64,000 bases of DNA from UBA7803 sp040219935. Its GTDB lineage: Bacteria; Pseudomonadota; Gammaproteobacteria; Pseudomonadales; Azotimanducaceae. Positions 45,606 through 53,970 of the stretch are shown one piece after another; the first letter of the stretch is position 1, and each line of letters begins with the position of its first letter. The notes beneath the pieces are model-generated. The model saw nothing but the letters and a program-made list of their open reading frames with translations, was not told the DNA's origin and made no database searches. The DNA lies in NCBI GenBank assembly GCA_040219935.1, contig JAVJUA010000020.1:62001-126000 (forward strand). The letters are read 5' to 3'. A program made the translations under genes and the position numbers.

Positions 45606-46630
45606 CTGCCGTGGCCGGCAACGACGTGGTCCTGGACGTGCGCGACCTGGTGACCGCCTTCGACACCGAGGCGGGACGGGTACGCGCCGTGGACGGCGTC
45701 AGCTTCACGGTGCGCCGCGGCCGCACCCTGGGCATCGTCGGCGAGTCCGGCTGCGGCAAGACGGTGAGCGCACTCAGCATCATCCGCCTGCTGCCTCATC
45801 CCGCCGCCAGCATCCTGTCCGGCGAGGTGTGGTTCGAGGGCGAAGACCTGGCCGCTGCGCCCATCGAGCGGCTGCACGCGGTGCGCGGCAATCGCATCGG
45901 CATGATCTTCCAGGAGCCGATGACGGCGCTGAATCCGGTGCAGCCCATCGGCCGGCAGATCGCCGAGAGCCTGGCGCTGCACCGCGGCCTCGGCGGCCGC
46001 GACGCCCTGGAAGCGTGCGTCGAGATGCTGGACAAGGTCGGCATCCCGAGCCCGGAGGTCAGGGTCACCGAGTATCCTCACCAACTCTCCGGCGGCATGC
46101 GCCAGCGGGTGATGATCGCCATGGCGCTGATCTGCTCGCCGTCGCTGGTGATCGCGGACGAGCCCACCACCGCCCTGGACGTCACCATCCAGGCGCAGAT
46201 TCTCGACCTGCTGGCGCAGATGCAGACCGATCTCGGCATGAGCATCATGCTGATCACCCACGACCTGGGCGTGATCGCCGAAACCTGCGACGACGTGGTG
46301 GTCATGTACGCCGGCCGGGTGGCCGAGCAGGGTAGCGTCGAGGCCGTGTTCGGCGCGCCGCGGCACCCCTACACGCGCGGCCTGCTGGCAGCTATTCCGC
46401 GGCTCAGCACGCCGCGCAAGACGCGCCTGCCCACCATCGACGGCATGGTGCCGGCCCTCACCGACATGCCCGAGGGCTGTCGCTTCAACAACCGCTGCCC
46501 CTACGCCGACGCCGTGTGCACGGCCAGCGACCCGGCGCTGGCCGGCGTGGCCGACGCCCCTGCGCCGGCGCTGCCGCACCGGGTCGCCTGTCACCACTGG
46601 CGGCGGGTCGCCGCCGGAGCCGGATCGTGA
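45602..46630 (+). CDS. Peptide ABC transporter ATP-binding protein (DppD-type)
   Basis: This 342-residue ATPase has Walker A GESGCGKT, Q-loop IFQEP, signature LSGGMRQRV, Walker B LVIADEPTTALD and the oligopeptide-type C-terminal domain with Fe-S-like Cys spacing (CRFNNRCPYADAVC). The GTG start overlaps the binding-protein stop (GTGA). In E. coli YejF both ATPase halves are fused; here they are separate genes. Confidence 0.9.
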   Translation: MTAVAGNDVVLDVRDLVTAFDTEAGRVRAVDGVSFTVRRGRTLGIVGESGCGKTVSALSIIRLLPHPAASILSGEVWFEGEDLAAAPIERLHAVRGNRIGMIFQEPMTALNPVQPIGRQIAESLALHRGLGGRDALEACVEMLDKVGIPSPEVRVTEYPHQLSGGMRQRVMIAMALICSPSLVIADEPTTALDVTIQAQILDLLAQMQTDLGMSIMLITHDLGVIAETCDDVVVMYAGRVAEQGSVEAVFGAPRHPYTRGLLAAIPRLSTPRKTRLPTIDGMVPALTDMPEGCRFNNRCPYADAVCTASDPALAGVADAPAPALPHRVACHHWRRVAAGAGS

Positions 46631-47613
46631 GCGACCGGCCGCTGCTCGAGGTGGAAGACCTGAAGGTGCACTTTCCGGTGAAGGGCGGCGTGCTGCTGCG
46701 CGCCCGCGCCGTCAACCACGCGGTGGACGGCGTCAGTCTGCACATCGCGCCCGGCGAGACCCTCGGGCTGGTGGGCGAGTCGGGCTGCGGCAAGTCGACC
46801 CTGGGCAAGGCCATCGTCCGCCTGCTGTCCCCGACCGCCGGGCGCATCACCTTCGACGGCCGCGACATTACCCGGCTGTCGCGGCGCGACATGAAGCCGA
46901 TCCGCCGCGACGTGCAGATGATCTTCCAGGACCCGGCAGAGAGCCTGAACAGCCGCCACACGGTGGGCAGCCTGATCGGCGAGGCGTTCGACATCCACCG
47001 GGTGGGCGACGACGCCTGGCGGCAGCGGCGGGTCGCCGAACTGCTGGGCCTGGTCGGGCTGCCGGCGGCGGCCGCCGACCGCTTCCCGTTCGAGTTTTCC
47101 GGGGGCCAGCGGCAGCGCATCGGCATCGCCCGCGCCATTGCCCTGGAGCCCAAGCTGGTGGTCTGCGACGAGCCGGTGTCGGCGCTGGACGTATCGATCC
47201 AGAGCCAGATTCTGAACCTGCTGCTGGACCTGCAGCGCGACATGGGCCTCGCCTATCTGTTCGTGGCCCACGACCTGGCGGTGGTGAAGCACATCAGCGA
47301 CCGCATCGCCATCATGTATCTGGGCCGGATCATGGAGAGCGGCGGCGCCGACGAGGTCTACGAGCGGCCGCGGCATCCGTACACGCGCGCCCTGATCGCG
47401 GCCATACCGGAGCCCGACCCGGGGCGGCGCGGCCAGTCGCGCACCATCCTGCAGGGCGACGTGCCGAGCCCCATCGCGCCGCCGTCCGGCTGCGTGTTTC
47501 ACACCCGCTGCCCCCACGCCGAGGCACGCTGCCGTGCCGAGGTGCCGGTGCTGCGCGACGTCATCGCCCGCGACGGCGGCCGCCACCAGTTGGCCTGCCA
47601 CTTCGACCTGTAG
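46627..47613 (+). CDS. Peptide ABC transporter ATP-binding protein (DppF-type)
   Basis: This 328-residue ATPase has Walker A GESGCGKST, Q-loop IFQDP, signature FSGGQRQRI, Walker B VVCDEPVSALD and the C-terminal oligopeptide domain with CVFHTRCPHAEARC. The GTG start overlaps the DppD-type stop (GTGA). It completes the operon and is convergent with the transhydrogenase gene. Confidence 0.9.
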   Translation: MSDRPLLEVEDLKVHFPVKGGVLLRARAVNHAVDGVSLHIAPGETLGLVGESGCGKSTLGKAIVRLLSPTAGRITFDGRDITRLSRRDMKPIRRDVQMIFQDPAESLNSRHTVGSLIGEAFDIHRVGDDAWRQRRVAELLGLVGLPAAAADRFPFEFSGGQRQRIGIARAIALEPKLVVCDEPVSALDVSIQSQILNLLLDLQRDMGLAYLFVAHDLAVVKHISDRIAIMYLGRIMESGGADEVYERPRHPYTRALIAAIPEPDPGRRGQSRTILQGDVPSPIAPPSGCVFHTRCPHAEARCRAEVPVLRDVIARDGGRHQLACHFDL

Positions 47614-47626
47614 CCCGCGCGCGGGG

Positions 47627-49012
47627 TCAGAGGCGGCGGGCGGCGTCCAGGGCGGCGACCCGGTAGGCCTCGCCGTAGGTGGGGAAGTTGAAGACGTTGT
47701 CGATGAAGACGTCGACGGCGGCGCCATGGATCAGCGCCATCTGCCCCATGTGCACCAGCTCCGTGGCCTGATCGCCGGCCACGTGCACCCCCAGCAGGCG
47801 CCGGTCGGCGCCCACCACCAGCTTCAGGAAGCCTTCCTGGGTGCCGGCGATGTGGCCCCGGGCGATCTCGGCAAAGCGGGCCACGCCCACCTGCACGCCG
47901 TGGTGGCGGGCGCGCGCGTCGGCCTCGGCAAGGCCCACGCTGGCCAGCTCCGGCACCGCGTAGATGCCGCTCGGGGTGAAGTCGCTGCCGCTGCCCGGTT
48001 CGATGCCGAGCAGATGACAGGCTGCGCGGCGGCCCTGCTCCATGGCCGCCGACGCCAGCGCCGGCGGGCCGATGACGTCGCCGGCGGCGTAGATGTGCGC
48101 CACCGCGGTCTGGCCCTGGCCGTTGACGGCGATCAGGCCGCGGTCATCGAGGGCGAGTCCGGCCGCGCCGATACCCAGCTCCTCCAGGTCGGCCACCCGG
48201 CCGAGCGCGCACAGCACCTTGTCTGCCGTCAGCGTCACCCCGGATTCCAGCGCCACGCTCACGGCGGCCAGACCGTCGAAGGCGGCGCCGCGCACCGCGG
48301 CATGACCGATGAAGCGGCCGCCCAGGGCGCGAAAGCCCTCCAGAAAGCGGTCGGACAGGTCGACGTCGAGAAAGCCGAGCGGCCGCGGACCGCGATCCAG
48401 CAGGGTCACCTCGACGCCGAGCAGGGCGAACACCGACGCGTACTCACAGGCGATGACGCCGCCGCCCAGCACCAGCAACGACCGCGGCAGGTAGGGCAGG
48501 GTGAGAATCGAGTCGCTGTCGTAGACGTGCTCGTGGTCCACCGGCACCGCGTCGATGCGGCGCGGCACCGAGCCGCCCGCGATCACCACGGCGCCGGCCT
48601 CGAGCCAGGCGCTGCCGCCGTCCAGGCCTCGCAGCCGCAGCCGGTGCGGCGACTCGAAGCGGGCGCGGCCGTGCCAGACGTCGATGCCGTTGCGACGGAG
48701 CTGCTCCGCCATGTAGGCGTCATGGGCCCGCACCACGTCGTCCACCTCGCCGATCAGATCGGCCACGGACACCTGGGAGTCGAGGCGCGCGCGCTGCAGG
48801 CCGCCGGGTCGCCAGCAGCGGCGCAGCGCCCGCTCGCGCAGCGCCTTGCTCGGAATCGTGCCGAACTGCACGCAGGCACCGCCGACGTAGCGGCGCTGCT
48901 CGCAGACGGCCACGCTGAGCCCGCCCTTGGCCGCCTGCACGGCCGCCTTCTGGCCGGCCGGGCCGGCGCCGATCACCACCACGTCGTAGCGCCGGGTCGC
49001 TGGGTCGCTCAT
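47627..49012 (-). CDS. sthA: Si-specific NAD(P)+ transhydrogenase (soluble)
   Basis: This 461-residue flavoprotein of the dihydrolipoamide-dehydrogenase fold has FAD motif VVVIGAGPAGQ, GACVQFGTIPSKALRE with Cys47 but Thr52 where disulfide reductases have the second Cys, NAD motif LVLGGGVIACEYAS and C-terminal HMGQMALIHGAA. Loss of the redox disulfide is typical of SthA. It equilibrates NADPH and NAD+. It follows the HDOD gene by five bases. Confidence 0.9.
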   Translation of the reverse strand: MSDPATRRYDVVVIGAGPAGQKAAVQAAKGGLSVAVCEQRRYVGGACVQFGTIPSKALRERALRRCWRPGGLQRARLDSQVSVADLIGEVDDVVRAHDAYMAEQLRRNGIDVWHGRARFESPHRLRLRGLDGGSAWLEAGAVVIAGGSVPRRIDAVPVDHEHVYDSDSILTLPYLPRSLLVLGGGVIACEYASVFALLGVEVTLLDRGPRPLGFLDVDLSDRFLEGFRALGGRFIGHAAVRGAAFDGLAAVSVALESGVTLTADKVLCALGRVADLEELGIGAAGLALDDRGLIAVNGQGQTAVAHIYAAGDVIGPPALASAAMEQGRRAACHLLGIEPGSGSDFTPSGIYAVPELASVGLAEADARARHHGVQVGVARFAEIARGHIAGTQEGFLKLVVGADRRLLGVHVAGDQATELVHMGQMALIHGAAVDVFIDNVFNFPTYGEAYRVAALDAARRL

Positions 49013-49017
49013 GCCGG

Positions 49018-49869
49018 TCACAGCACCATGGACGCCACGGCGGCATCGATGTCGGCCTGGCGGTCGAGCAGAGCCGCGTAATCTTCGGGGTAGAGGTCGA
49101 GCAGGTGCGCGCCGGGCAGCGCCAGCAGCGCCGCCAGCGCCTCGTCGCGGCTGCCGTCCGCGCGCGAAAGCCGCGCGCCGCAGGCGGTGGCCGCCACCAG
49201 CTCGGCGTGGCGGCCGGCAGCGGCCGGGTCGGTCAGGTGCTCGATGGCGGCGCACACCGGCAGCGGCAGCGCCCAGGTCCAGGCCAGGGCCACGCCGGCG
49301 GCACGCTGGTGCCGGTCCACCAGCGCGATCGCGGCGGCGGCGTCCAGCCCGGGGCGGCGGATGCCGAGCTGCTGCAGCACCAGCGGCGCGCCGAGCCGGT
49401 GCAGCAGCCCGCACAGATAACCGAGCTCCACGCTTCTGCGCGCCGCCCGAGCCACCTCCTTGGTCCACAGGGCGGCGGCCAGGGCCTGGCGCCAGAGCTG
49501 GTCCACGAGTTCCGGATGCGGCCCTTCACGGAACAGGCTGCCCTTCAGCGACGCGGACAGGGCGATCTCGCGGATGCGCGCCATGCCCAGCCGGGCAATG
49601 GCCTGCTGCAGCGACACGATCTCGATGCTGCCGCGAAAGGCGGCGCTGTTGCTGACCCGCAACAGGTAGGAGGCCAGGCTCTGATCCTGCTGGATCAGCA
49701 CCGCCAGCCGCGCCGCGTCGGCGCGCTCGTCCACGGACGAGGCCATGACTTCCGCCGCCACGTTGGGCAGCACCGGCAGCGTCAGGCGGCCTTCGGCGAT
49801 GTCGGCGCCGATCTCGGCACCGAGCCGCGCCAGCACGTCCGGCTGCTCGACCTCGACAGAGCGCATCAT
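49018..49869 (-). CDS. HDOD domain protein
   Basis: This 283-residue protein has an N-terminal HDOD domain (LPVLPNVAAEVM, QQDQSLASYLLRVSNSAAF, LQQAIARLGMARIREIALS) and a helical C-terminal part; no GGDEF or EAL domain follows. HDOD proteins work in signalling, biofilm or stress control with unknown ligands. Two ATGs (49869, 49866) are possible; neither has a strong ribosome site. It is probably co-transcribed with sthA. Confidence 0.85.
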   Translation of the reverse strand: MMRSVEVEQPDVLARLGAEIGADIAEGRLTLPVLPNVAAEVMASSVDERADAARLAVLIQQDQSLASYLLRVSNSAAFRGSIEIVSLQQAIARLGMARIREIALSASLKGSLFREGPHPELVDQLWRQALAAALWTKEVARAARRSVELGYLCGLLHRLGAPLVLQQLGIRRPGLDAAAAIALVDRHQRAAGVALAWTWALPLPVCAAIEHLTDPAAAGRHAELVAATACGARLSRADGSRDEALAALLALPGAHLLDLYPEDYAALLDRQADIDAAVASMVL

Positions 49870-50015
49870 CCAGCAAATCCGGGTCGCAACGATGTCACTA
49901 AGGATAGTCGAGGCATCCGGGCCTGCCTGCCACCTGCGTCGCAATGGCGCTCCCGCACCGTGGCCAGCGCCGGGTCGGCGCGGTATCGTCGCCCGGCAGC
50001 AGCCGTGGAACATGC

Positions 50016-52673
50016 ATGATGAGCACCTGGATCAAGATCCTCCTTGGAGCATCGGCGGCGGCGCTGGCGCTGTTCGTTGCGCTGGTGGCCTACGTGGCGC
50101 TGGTGGTGGAGCCCGACGACTTCCGGCCGCTGATCGTCGATGCGGTGACGGCAAACACCGGACGCAGCTTCGAGCTCGACAGCGGCCTCGGCCTCGGCTT
50201 CGTGCCCTGCTGCAGCATCACCCTGGGCGGCGCCGCCCTGGGCAACCCGGAAGGCTTTCCGGACGAGGATTTCGCCCGCATCGACGGCGCCGCGCTGAGC
50301 CTGCGCATCTGGCCCCTGATCACCCGCCAGGCGGTGGAGATCGGCGGCGTCACCCTGAACGGGCTGGCCATGAATCTGGTGCGCCTGCCGGACGGCCGCG
50401 ACAACTGGACCTTCGACGTCGCCACCCCGGCGCCGGCCGCCGACCCGGACGCAGCCGGCGCGCCGACCGACCTGCGCATCGACGACGTACGGGTGCGGGA
50501 CGGCGCGGTGCGCTACGACGATCGGCAATCCGGCCAGGCCTATGCCGCCACCGGCCTGCGGATCGACGCCGAGCAGGTTCGCTACGCCGACGCCCTGCAG
50601 GTTCAGGCGCCCGCCCTCCAGGTCACCGTGACCGGCAGCGGCCTGCCGGAAGGCGGCGTCAGGGTCACCGTGGCCGCCCGGGAGGTTGCCATGACGCCGG
50701 GCGAGGCCATGGCCGCGGCCATCAGCGCCGGCCGTGCAGAGATCGAGGCCGCCGGCGCTACCCTGACTTTCACGGCCGACGGCCGCGCCGCCGCCGGCAG
50801 CGATGGCGCGCTGGCCGGCACCTTCACCCTGGACCCGTTGTCGCCCCGGGACCTGCTGGGCACGCTGAACGGCAACGGCTACCAGCCGGCCGACCCCGCC
50901 GCCCTGAATCGGCTGTCGGCCCGGGGAAGCTGGCAGCTATCCGGCACCGCCCTGACCGTCGATGGGCTGGAGGTGCGCCTGGACGACACCCTGCTCACGG
51001 GCAGCCTCGGCATGGACGACCTCGGCGCCGGCCGCGTCCGCGCGCAACTGGCCGTCGACGCCATCGACATCGACCGATACCTGAGCGCGCCGGCGCCGGC
51101 CGCGGCCGCCGGCGCCGCGCCCGCGGAGCCCACGGTGATCCCGCTGGCGATGCTGGCAGACCTGGACGTGGATGCCCGTCTGCAGATCGGCCGCTTGCGG
51201 GTTTCCGGCATCGAGGTCGGCAACGCCACCGCCGCACTCACCGCCGCGGGCGGCTCCGCCGCCGTGAAGCTGGACGCCGGTGTCGGCGGCGGCACCCTGG
51301 CCGTGGACGGCGAGGGCACCGTGGGCGGCGAGGCGCCGCGACTGGCCGGCACGCTGCGCGCCGACGGGATCTCGCCCCGGGCCGTGCTCACCGCGCTCGG
51401 CGCAGCGCCGGACACCGCCGACCCGGCCGCGCTGACCCGGCTGTCGGGACAGAGCCGCTGGCGCCTCGAGCCCGGCAGCCTCGCCCTGGAGGCGATGGCC
51501 TGGCAGCTCGACCAGAGCCGGCTCACCGGCAACCTCCGGGTGGTGGACTTCGACGGCCCGGGGCTGCGCTTCGAGATCGACGTCGACCGCTTCGATCTCG
51601 ATGCCTACCTGCCGCCCGAGGCTGACGACCCCCAGGGCACGGCCACCGACACCGCCGTGCCCGTAGAGCTGATCCGGCCGCTGGACGTTGCCGGCAGGCT
51701 GCGCGCGGGCACCCTGATCGCCTCCGGCCTGACCCTGACCGACGTCGCCGCCGACGTCACCGCCCGCGGCGGCGTGTTGCGTCTCGACCCGCTGCGCGCC
51801 GCCCTCTATGGCGGCGAGTACCGCGGCACCATCGTGGTCGACGCCACCGGTTCCAAGGCGGCGCTGACCCTGGCCCAATCGGTGACCTCGGTGCAGGTGG
51901 CCGAGGTGCTGCGTGGCTGGTTCGACACCGACCTGCTGGCGGGCTCCCTGTCCTTCAACCTGGACGGCAGCGGCACCGGCAACACCGTCACCGAGCTGCT
52001 GCGCGGCATCGGCGCCGACGTCACCATGAACCTGAGCGACGGCGTCTACCGGGGCGCCGATCTGCTCTACGAGTTCAGGCGCGCGCGGGCGCTGTTCCGC
52101 AACGAGCCGGCGCCGGCCGAGTCGGGGCGCGGTGAGACGCCCATCCGGGCGCTGTCGCTGGCCGGCCAGCTCGTGGACGGCGTGCTGAAGAGCGACCAGA
52201 TTCGCGCCGAAACGCCGTATCTGAGGCTGCTGGGCAGCGGCGGCCTCAACCTGATCGACCTGGCCCTGGACTACAAGCTCGACGCCGAGCTGCTGCAGAG
52301 CGCCGACACCGCCGGCGGCGGCCTGCAGGACCTGCTCGGCAACGCCGTGCCGCTGACCCTGACCGGACCCGTCACCGCGCCCCGGGTGGGCATCGACCTG
52401 AAAGGCATGGTCACCACCCGCCTGCGCGATACCGTGCAGCAGCGGGCGCGCGATGCGCTGCTGGAGCGCCTGGCCCCGCGCCAGGAGGCGCCCGCCGCGG
52501 CGCCGGACGCGAGCGCGCCGGAGGCTGGCGCAGCGCAGGCCGAGCCGGCACCAGCGGCCGAGCCTGCACCCGAGACCAAGGCACCGTCGGCCCGCGACCT
52601 GCTGAAGCGGGGGCTGCGCGACCTGATCCGCCCGCCGGCCGAGGAGCCGCCGCCCGCGCCCGAGAGTGGCTGA
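50016..52673 (+). CDS. AsmA-family protein
   Basis: This 885-residue protein has one N-terminal TM anchor (WIKILLGASAAALALFVALVAYV) and a long repetitive beta-rich periplasmic body, with the AsmA N-terminal features GRSFELDSGLGLGF and LNGLAMNLVRLPDGRDNW, and C-terminal TMNLSDGVYRGADLLYEFR. The last 70 residues are Pro/Ala/Glu-rich. AsmA proteins act in outer-membrane biogenesis, probably lipid transfer. It is divergent from the HDOD gene. Confidence 0.87.
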   Translation: MMSTWIKILLGASAAALALFVALVAYVALVVEPDDFRPLIVDAVTANTGRSFELDSGLGLGFVPCCSITLGGAALGNPEGFPDEDFARIDGAALSLRIWPLITRQAVEIGGVTLNGLAMNLVRLPDGRDNWTFDVATPAPAADPDAAGAPTDLRIDDVRVRDGAVRYDDRQSGQAYAATGLRIDAEQVRYADALQVQAPALQVTVTGSGLPEGGVRVTVAAREVAMTPGEAMAAAISAGRAEIEAAGATLTFTADGRAAAGSDGALAGTFTLDPLSPRDLLGTLNGNGYQPADPAALNRLSARGSWQLSGTALTVDGLEVRLDDTLLTGSLGMDDLGAGRVRAQLAVDAIDIDRYLSAPAPAAAAGAAPAEPTVIPLAMLADLDVDARLQIGRLRVSGIEVGNATAALTAAGGSAAVKLDAGVGGGTLAVDGEGTVGGEAPRLAGTLRADGISPRAVLTALGAAPDTADPAALTRLSGQSRWRLEPGSLALEAMAWQLDQSRLTGNLRVVDFDGPGLRFEIDVDRFDLDAYLPPEADDPQGTATDTAVPVELIRPLDVAGRLRAGTLIASGLTLTDVAADVTARGGVLRLDPLRAALYGGEYRGTIVVDATGSKAALTLAQSVTSVQVAEVLRGWFDTDLLAGSLSFNLDGSGTGNTVTELLRGIGADVTMNLSDGVYRGADLLYEFRRARALFRNEPAPAESGRGETPIRALSLAGQLVDGVLKSDQIRAETPYLRLLGSGGLNLIDLALDYKLDAELLQSADTAGGGLQDLLGNAVPLTLTGPVTAPRVGIDLKGMVTTRLRDTVQQRARDALLERLAPRQEAPAAAPDASAPEAGAAQAEPAPAAEPAPETKAPSARDLLKRGLRDLIRPPAEEPPPAPESG

Positions 52674-52700
52674 GCCGAGCCCTGCGACCAGAGACACCGC

Positions 52701-52735
52701 TTGACACCCTTCAATATTTCAATATTATTCGAATC
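52701..52735 (+). promoter_or_regulatory. Promoter of the arsR gene, near-leaderless, with operator-like repeats
   Basis: TTGACA (52701-52706) and TATTAT (52723-52728) are spaced 16 bases, a strong sigma-70-type promoter. The start codon at 52736 is only seven bases after the -10, so the transcript would begin at or next to the ATG. AATATT repeats and a TTCGAA palindrome (52729-52734, TTCGAA within ATTCGAAT) overlap the promoter, a good position for the ArsR-family repressor. Confidence 0.65.
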
Positions 52736-53074
52736 ATGAAATCAGAAGCCGCCATCAAGGCCCTCGCCGCCCTCTCCCAGGAGACCCGGCTCGGCATCTT
52801 CCGCGCCCTGGTGCGGGCCCACGATCCCGAGCCCGGGAGCGGCGGGCTGCCGGCCGGCGCCATCGCCGAGGCGCTGTCGGTCAGCCCGACGACGCTGTCC
52901 TTCCACCTGAAGGAGCTGGCCAACGCCGGCCTGGTGCGCAGCCGCCGCGAGGGCCGCTCCATCGTCTACAGGGCCGACCTGGAGACCATGCGGGCGCTGA
53001 CCGGGTTTCTGCTCGAAGACTGCTGCCAGGGCGCGTGCGGCACCATGTCGGCCGCCGCGGCCTGCAGCGCCTGA
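52736..53074 (+). CDS. arsR: ArsR-family metalloid-responsive repressor
   Basis: This 112-residue winged-helix protein has ALAALSQETRLGIFRALV, the DNA-reading helix VSPTTLSFHLKEL and a GRSIVYRAD wing. The Cys-rich C-terminus has Cys96-Cys97 and Cys101 (LLEDCCQGACG), plausible As(III) ligands, placed unlike the classic ELCVCDLC but like other evolved ArsR sites. It is followed by the arsI-like gene with a 31-base gap. Confidence 0.85.
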   Translation: MKSEAAIKALAALSQETRLGIFRALVRAHDPEPGSGGLPAGAIAEALSVSPTTLSFHLKELANAGLVRSRREGRSIVYRADLETMRALTGFLLEDCCQGACGTMSAAAACSA

Positions 53075-53105
53075 CCTTGATTCGAAACGTTGAGGAGATG
53101 TGATC

Positions 53106-53528
53106 ATGAAGAGGCTGCATGTGAGCTTTGGCGTTCAGGACCTCGAGCCGTCGGTGCGGTTCTACACCACGCTGTTCGGTGCCGAGCCCACCGTCCGCCG
53201 CCCGGGCTATGCGAAGTGGCTGCTGGACGACCCGCGCATGAACTTCGTCGTCGAGACCCTGTCGGGCACCCGCGGCTTCGGCCACGCCGGCCTGCAGGTG
53301 GATGACGCCGCCGACCTCGAGCCGATCTTCGAGCGGTTGAAGGCGGCAGAGGCCCCCTACCTGCCGGAAGGGGTGACCACCTGCTGCTACCACAAGTCGG
53401 AGAAGAGCTGGACCGAGGACCCGGACGGCGTGCGCTGGGAGGCATTCCACACCCGCCACCAGATGGAGAGCTTCGGCACCGGGCCGGAGGCTCCGGCCGC
53501 GCGGCAGGCACCGGCCTGCTGCGCCTGA
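53106..53528 (+). CDS. arsI: ArsI/CadI-family dioxygenase-like (C-As lyase) protein
   Basis: This 140-residue glyoxalase-fold protein matches ArsI: HVSFGVQDLEPSV with His5, GFGHAGLQVD with His60, the vicinal pair CC93-94 in TTCCYHKSEKSW, Glu112 in RWEAFHT, and a Cys-rich tail (ACCA). ArsI demethylates trivalent organoarsenicals by splitting the C-As bond; CadI-like members may bind cadmium. The upstream ArsR and nearby acr3 favour arsenic. A GAGGAG eight bases before 53106 decides the start. Confidence 0.85.
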   Translation: MKRLHVSFGVQDLEPSVRFYTTLFGAEPTVRRPGYAKWLLDDPRMNFVVETLSGTRGFGHAGLQVDDAADLEPIFERLKAAEAPYLPEGVTTCCYHKSEKSWTEDPDGVRWEAFHTRHQMESFGTGPEAPAARQAPACCA

Positions 53529-53535
53529 GCCATGC

Positions 53536-53793
53536 TCAGCGCTGCCAGCTCTGGGCGCGGCCGTAGGCCCAACGCGTGCAGCGCACCGACAGGCGGCCGC
53601 CATAGACGTCTACCGCGTCCAGGGCGACGCCGCCGTGCTGCTCGATGCAGTAGCGGCGCAGCTCGGTGACCCGGGACTCCCCGGTCACCGAGCCGCCGTT
53701 GGCTTGGCCGGAGCCGTGCTGACAAGCGCCGGCCAACACGACCGCCGACACAATGCCGAACATGGCCGCACCCAGCTTCCACCAGACATTCAT
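53536..53793 (-). CDS. Small lipoprotein of unknown function
   Basis: This 85-residue protein has a hydrophobic leader with lipobox-like AGAC (about residue 24) and a short mature part of about 60 residues with two further Cys (RYCIEQHGG, VRCTRWAYG). I recognise no family. An AGGAGG lies about eight bases before the ATG. It is convergent with arsI and divergent from the MocR gene; a role in the arsenic locus is unproven. Confidence 0.6.
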   Translation of the reverse strand: MNVWWKLGAAMFGIVSAVVLAGACQHGSGQANGGSVTGESRVTELRRYCIEQHGGVALDAVDVYGGRLSVRCTRWAYGRAQSWQR

Positions 53794-53926
53794 TACCGCT
53801 AACCTCCTCGGGCCTTCGCCGGTCGGCCCGACTCGTTCATGAGCGGGCAGACTAGGGGTAACGTCCCGGCGGCGGCAGCAGCACCGCATCGCCATGGCAG
53901 GCAGCACAGCGGCAGCCCGCATCGGT

Positions 53927-53956
53927 CTGTACACATCGAACCGGCGCCATCTGTAC
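53927..53956 (+). promoter_or_regulatory. Direct repeats upstream of the MocR gene, candidate operator
   Basis: TCTGTAC occurs twice (CTGTAC at 53927-53932 and 53951-53956), 24 bases apart, ending 14 bases before the MocR start. MocR regulators such as GabR and PdxR bind directly repeated sites of this kind. The sites may also cover the promoter; I see no clear -10. Confidence 0.4.
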
Positions 53957-53970
53957 TGAGGAATCGCGTC

